64,000 bases of DNA from Gigantopelta aegis (lineage: Eukaryota > Mollusca > Gastropoda > Neomphalida > Peltospiridae): the NCBI RefSeq assembly GCF_016097555.1, contig NC_054708.1:26339081-26403080 (forward strand), in the 5' to 3' direction. The number at the start of each line of letters is the position of its first letter. Within the stretch, counting starts at the first letter, position 1. The notes beneath the pieces were generated by a model. It was not told the DNA's origin, did not search any database, and saw only the letters and a list, made by a program, of their open reading frames with translations. This document shows, in pieces, positions 59,000 through 64,000 of this stretch. The translations under genes were made by a program, and so were the position numbers.

Positions 59000-59160
59000 A
59001 TGAACTATGTTTTACATGTATCTATATATGCTATTCACTTATGTACAATGTTTAGCATATTAAATGATTGTAAAGTAGCGATACCAGGGCCCCAAGCCTG
59101 GCACTACTATATTTGTTTTCTGGGGTCAATAAACTTTATTTTAAAAAAGAAAGAAAAAGA
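59000..59160 (+). mobile_element. possible LINE 3' tail
   Basis: CCAGGGCCCCAAGCCTGGCA (a small hairpin), then TTTCTGGGGTCAATAAACTT and an A-rich end resemble a LINE 3' UTR with polyadenylation signal. Confidence 0.35.
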
Positions 59161-59188
59161 AGATGGAGGATCATCTTCAAAACAAATT

Positions 59189-60228
59189 ATTCCTGCTTCG
59201 TGATTTCATAGATCCCAGATATTGTCATGTCAGGTGTGTAATTCCTGCTTCGTGATTTCATAGATCCCAGATATTGTCATGTCAGGAGTGTAATTCCTGC
59301 TTCGTGATTTCATAGATCCCAGATATTGTCATGTCAGGAGTGTAATTCCTGCTTCGTGATTTCATAGATCCCAGATATTGTCATGTCAGGTGTGTAATTC
59401 CTGCTTCGTGATTTCATAGATCCCAGATATTGTCATGTCAGGAGTGTAATTCCTGCTTCGTGATTTCATAGATCCCAGATATTGTCATGTCAGGAGTGTA
59501 ATTCCTGCTTCGTGATTTCATAGATCCCAGATATTGTCATGTCAGGAGTGTAATTCCTGCTTCGTGATTTCATAGATCCCAGATATTGTCATGTCAGGTG
59601 TGTAATTCCTGCTTCGTGATTTCATAGATCCCAGATATTGTCATGTCAGGTGTGTAATTCCTGCTTCGTGATTTCATAGATCCCAGATATTGTCATGTCA
59701 GGAGTGTAATTCCTGCTTCGTGATTTCATAGATCCCAGATATTGTCATGTCAGGTGTGTAATTCCTGCTTCGTGATTTCATAGATCCCAGATATTGTCAT
59801 GTCAGGAGTGTAATTCCTGCTTCGTGATTTCATAGATCCCAGATATTGTCATGTCAGGTGTGTAATTCCTGCTTCGTGATTTCATAGATCCCAGATATTG
59901 TCATGTCAGGAGTGTAATTCCTGCTTCGTGATTTCATAGATCCCAGATATTGTCATGTCAGGTGTGTAATTCCTGCTTCGTGATTTCATAGATCCCAGAT
60001 ATTGTCATGTCAGGAGTGTAATTCCTGCTTCGTGATTTCATAGATCCCAGATATTGTCATGTCAGGAGTGTAATTCCTGCTTCGTGATTTCATAGATCCC
60101 AGATATTGTCATGTCAGGTGTGTAATTCCTGCTTCGTGATTTCATAGATCCCAGATATTGTCATGTCAGGAGTGTAATTCCTGCTTCGTGATTTCATAGA
60201 TCCCAGATATTGTCATGTCAGGAATGTA
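59189..60228 (+). repeat. 20 x 52-bp minisatellite
   Basis: Twenty head-to-tail units (1040 bp) of ATTCCTGCTTCGTGATTTCA, TAGATCCCAGATATTGTCAT, GTCAGGWGTGTA. Units are essentially identical apart from one A/T site; the last unit differs at its end (GGAATGTAAC). Confidence 0.98.
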
Positions 60229-61140
60229 ACATTTTCAGCATCATTATAGTGCACATTTATAAAATTATAAGGCAAAGTTTTAAAAATTGTATTATGGCAT
60301 TTTCTTGTAAATAATAGCAAATACAACTAATATTAGCATAATAAATTATACTTAATCACTAATGTTTTTGTTTAATTGAAGTTCTTTTTCCAAACAAGTC
60401 TTGTCACCAGTTGCAACCCTCACTTTTGCTATAGATACAAAATATGAACTATTAATGATTACAGACATTGCACGGCAGAATATAATTACCTAATTACAAC
60501 AAAATACATGAAGTCTTATTTAATATAATTACTGAAGTACAAAGTCCTAAAATCATATTTGAATGTTACACTTCTGACGTGAACTATCCACAACATACCG
60601 GTACTGAACAAGTGGGCTTTTGCATATTTTCATATTGCTGTTATAGTACAACAAATATAGTTAGAAATAAACATATTGATCTGTACTTAAAATGCTCCAT
60701 CTTCTGTATCATAGAATTTTCTTCGTGAAATAGTTACCACAGGCCGTAGCCAGGTTTTTAAGGGAGGGGGTCGTTTAGGCTTATGGTGAGGCAATTTTGC
60801 GTTGACGAATATTGAAAAAAAAAGGTTACCGGTAGGGGAGGGGTCCACAACACGACGTATTATGACAGGAAAATACCGCACGCCCCTAGGCTAGATAGTG
60901 TGGGTACACCCCCTCCAGTCCGAATTGAACGTAGGAATGTGATATTGGGTCCACCTTGGATTACCCCCTCCCCCCTCCCCATGTGGGTGGTACTCAAATA
61001 TAAAATCCTGGCTAAGGCAATGCCCGCGCTCTCCAACTTCCAAATAGATCCTGATAAACAAACCAATAGTCAAACAAACAAACAAACAAATAATCAAGCA
61101 AAGAAAACAAAAAAGACTTACCGGTACTTCTGTTGATACA
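60229..61140. other. intergenic stretch, nothing recognised
   Basis: AT-rich to 60700. A GC-richer piece at 60750-61020 has open frames in several frames, without motifs. Confidence 0.3.
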
Positions 61141-62684
61141 TTCACTCAACGCAGTAGTTAGCAGTCGTCATTAGATAATATTTAGACCCATGAACTTTTG
61201 ACATTTATACACATTTAAAATAAATATTCTTATAAACTGTCTAACAGCGATTCTGTTCGGACATTTCTGTTCAGAACAAAATGTACGTACTATCGCTTTG
61301 ACGCCAATAAGAATATTAAAACGTAAAAGCATTGTTGACGTCACGTCAAACGATTGTTGACGTTTCCGTCAATTTTCGTAACGTAACGGAAAATGTCGAA
61401 ATACTATTTAAATGTGTATGGGTGATCTGGCAGGTATGCATGGAATACTATGATGGTTTTGTTTAGCCCGAGTAATCTGACTGTAAGAGAGCTAGACGGA
61501 CATTTGGACATGTCACGGGGATTCTATAATACCCGTAACTGAATGAAACACGATTGTCCAAATATCTCTCCTAACTGTATATCTATTAGATCTCTCTGTA
61601 ATAGGCAGTTATACCCGCTGTAGCTCGTCTCTAGGTATGATCAGAGATACGATCTTATATAAAGTATATGTAATATAGCACGTTTAGTTCACTAGAAAAC
61701 ACAACAAAAACACAATACACTTTGGAATCTGTATTAACCTACGCTGACAATGTACTGCCGCAGTAGTTAATTAATAACAACAATAATAACAACCCAGAAC
61801 TGATCACTTAATTAGTTAATCTCTAGGTGTCTAGTTTACACAATATGATAATCACTTCACCGTGACACAACACCCACACGTGTGATAATTGAGAAACGCT
61901 AACACACACACGTGCGATAATAAAGGAACGCTGCCAGGGGAACTTAATAAATAAAGGAATTTCAACTCTATTCCTAACTGGTTAATTTTTAATTAACCCT
62001 TAACTACTCATTCAGTAACCTTGTAACACAGAATTAATACTGGTACCTATCACAATAAAGACAATAACCTACAGTTTACCTAGGTCCTCTAGGATGACTG
62101 GTTAAGCTTTTTATAATTATTTAGGACAGTGAGCCTACAGATTACTGCGTCAGATGACCGGCAGCACCATCTAAATAATATTGGTATAATACAGTATTAA
62201 AATATTTAAGGTCACACCAATCACATCAAGGTTATACAACAGAGCAGAAAAATATATTTACCACGTCCGGATTGAACTTATATAGATCGTTCAGTGGACG
62301 ACGTCCGTTTCCCCTGGATACTTCCTATCGTTTCTCTTCGATATATCTAAATCCTAGCTATTTATTCAAAACTCTCAGAGACAGCGAATATCGCCTGGGG
62401 GTACATCGCGGCACCGAATCCCTACAAGTGCTATTTTTTTTGTTCAGATCGTCAGACTTAATGTCGCCAGTTCGCTAGAGATTCCATGGTCGCGCGGAGG
62501 TATTACGTAACTACTGGCCACACGGCCTCCGCACCTGGCTGGGTGTGTATTAGACGACCGTCGCGCAAAGGTATCGCGTAACAAGTTCCACCTGGGCTTA
62601 AGTGCATTTGGAACTGCACACGGCCTTCTAAAACAATTAATATCGCCACAGTCGAAAAGAAATTAAGAGCATGTACCGTCACAC
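61141..62684 (-). repeat. probable LTR region of the gypsy-type element
   Basis: On the minus strand the coding part ends at 62905, followed by a purine-rich tract (GAGGTGGGGGTG, 62685-62696) and then TGTGACGGTACATGC, the expected layout of polypurine tract and LTR start. A TATATAAG box lies at 61654-61661 on the minus strand. The far LTR boundary cannot be fixed because the second LTR lies outside the window, so the lower coordinate is a guess. Confidence 0.4.
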
Positions 62685-62904
62685 ACCCCCACCTCAAAAA
62701 GGATATTTCCTCTACTCTAGGAATAGGGAAATATACTACATTAAAACAAAAAGGTGCGTTAACCGACGCATACGGGCATTTATAACACATGTAATAATAA
62801 GGTGACTACCAGTAATCACACTGAGTCTCTGAGTCCCTGGTATACAAATAAAAATATATATAAACAAAACAGAAATCAAGAATGTCAACACATTATCATA
62901 ACGT

Positions 62905-64000
62905 TCAACTTCGGGACAGGGCATCAGCGATTACATTGGATGTGCCCTTGATATGTTCAATGGTAATTGGGTATTCTTGCAGAAGAAGACTCCACCTCAA
63001 AACTCTCTGGTTGGTGGCTTTCATTCTGTGAATGAAGGTAAGCGGATTATAATCAGTAAAGACCACCACTTGATGCACTGCCGATTTCACGTAGATCTGA
63101 AAATGCTTCAGAGCTTGTACCATGGCCAAAGCTTCCTTCTCTATCGTGGAATAGTTCACCTGGTGTTTGTCAAACTTTTTTGAGAAGAAACTTACAGGAT
63201 GGTCCAGTCCATTTTCGTCTTTCTGGAACAGCACAGCTCCAGCTCCCACATCAGTGGCATCCACAGCTAGCTTGAAAGGCATTGGGTAGTCTGGTGCTGC
63301 CACCACGGGAGACGAGTAGCGCCTCTGCTTGAGACGGTTGAATGACTTCTCGCATTCATCGGACCACTGGAACTTCTTTTCCTTCTTTTTCAGTGTCGCA
63401 CGTTTTCCAGTTTTTCTCCGATAGGCATGCTGTCGAATCGGTGTGGCGTTGGGTTCCAAGCGCACATCCTGGCTTAAGGTGTTGGTAATCGTTGGAAGGT
63501 TCTGACAAATGGAAACATTGTCGTGTTTCAACGTAGTCAACTTTGCTCGCTGGGGGTTCAAGTCTGCTAGAATCTGGCTGTTGGTTAATTTGATCTCTGC
63601 AGTCTTGACGTCATCACAGGAAATTGAGTGACTCTCAATTTGGACCGGTATCACTGGAACTATCGGCAGTCTGTCAAAATAACCTTTTAGCAAATTGATG
63701 TGACAATACCTACTTTTCCTAACCCTATCAGGAGTGTTTATCACATACCCTGTCTCATTAACCCGTTTGTGCACAACATAGGGCCCGAAATACCTGTTCT
63801 GCAATGAACCCCGTTTAATGGGAAGGTACAGCAGCACCTTATCCCCTGGTTTAAATTCCCGACTCCTAGTCTTCCTATCAAACACTGATTTTATTTTGCT
63901 CTGAGCATGGCTCAGTTGCTTCCTAGCCTTCCTATCAAACACTGATTTTATTTTGCTCTGAGCATGGCTCAGTTGCTTCCTAGCCTTCCTATCTCTAACT
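62905..64000 (-). pseudogene. Ty3/gypsy pol fragment with integrase end before RT/RNase H, RT deleted
   Basis: Open from the window edge. Order on the minus strand: a basic integrase segment containing an in-frame 57-bp (19-residue) tandem duplication; a GPY/F-type module (FKPGDKVLLYLPI, RYFGPYVVHKR, YCHINLLKGYF); a linker; an RT-start motif (LPTITNT...PIRQHAYR); then a jump to the end of RT (KFQWSDECEKSFNRLKQ) and RNase H (AVDATDVGAGAV, STIEKEALAM, FTDYNPLTF, NVIADALSR) and stop. The RT palm with its YxDD is missing. Standard gypsy order is RT-RH-IN; this order matches the Gmr1 group. It cannot encode a working polymerase. Confidence 0.88.

Larger units (their letters stand above)
57808..60580. 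mobile_element. putative DNA transposon containing the 52-bp minisatellite
   Basis: Left end GTCAGGAGTGTAACACTT (57808) and the reverse complement of the right end, GTCAGAAGTGTAACATTC (60580), match at 15 of 18. The 52-bp array inside ends each unit with GTCAGGAGTGTAA or GTCAGGTGTGTAA, almost the same motif. The interior also holds a decayed LINE fragment. Boundaries rest on this short inverted match only. Confidence 0.45.

Noticed and set aside
59189..60228. CRISPR-like direct repeats
   Set aside because: The units are contiguous 52-bp repeats with no unique spacers, in an animal genome; this is a minisatellite.

Overview
The window is animal nuclear DNA, most likely from a marine mollusc and probably a gastropod. 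Genes have many small exons with GT-AG introns. The DNA is AT-rich and full of simple repeats, MITE-like elements and tRNA-derived SINEs. The SINE body (Pol III boxes, then an AAAGATCCCTTGCT core and a GTCGTTAAAYAAAAC tail) is the type I associate with gastropod genomes. That taxonomic call is inference. No complete RNA gene outside the SINEs, no CRISPR array and no prokaryotic operon was seen.

Two host genes are supported and they point toward each other. On the + strand (4179-20909) 13 exons encode a complete 455-residue MAP kinase kinase 7 (MAP2K7/MKK7, fly hemipterous), the JNK kinase. All splice phases agree. Kinase landmarks are intact: P-loop, catalytic Lys, HRD, DFG, activation-loop S/T and APE. 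On the - strand (45442 down to 31677) three exons encode a BarH/BARHL homeobox transcription factor with an N-terminal FIL/eh1-like motif, a full homeodomain split at the usual place, and the BarH C-terminal flank. Its introns (about 7.9 and 4.75 kb) hold most of the repeats in the middle of the window.

Mobile DNA: a degenerate tyrosine-recombinase (Crypton/DUF3504-type) element at 22172-24812, bounded by 44-bp inverted repeats, each end being itself a palindrome of about 150 bp; a Ty3/gypsy fragment at the right edge in which the integrase C-terminus precedes RT start and RNase H (Gmr1-like order), with most of RT deleted; a 1.3 kb element with inverted repeats of about 200 bp (37131-38474); LINE 3' fragments; several MITEs; and more than 20 SINE copies or pieces in at least two body families.

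Tandem DNA: a 20 x 52 bp minisatellite (59189-60228), a 1 kb ACT array, a 30-bp array that stays open as a decapeptide-repeat ORF, CT, AC, AT, TAA and TAGCA microsatellites, and eight long G or C homopolymer runs.

The observations most worth following are a triplicated kinase exon with two broken copies beside the good one in MKK7, a duplicated JNK-docking motif in the same gene, an intronic array of AP-1 sites in this AP-1-pathway kinase, the palindrome-ended recombinase element, and the permuted gypsy fragment.
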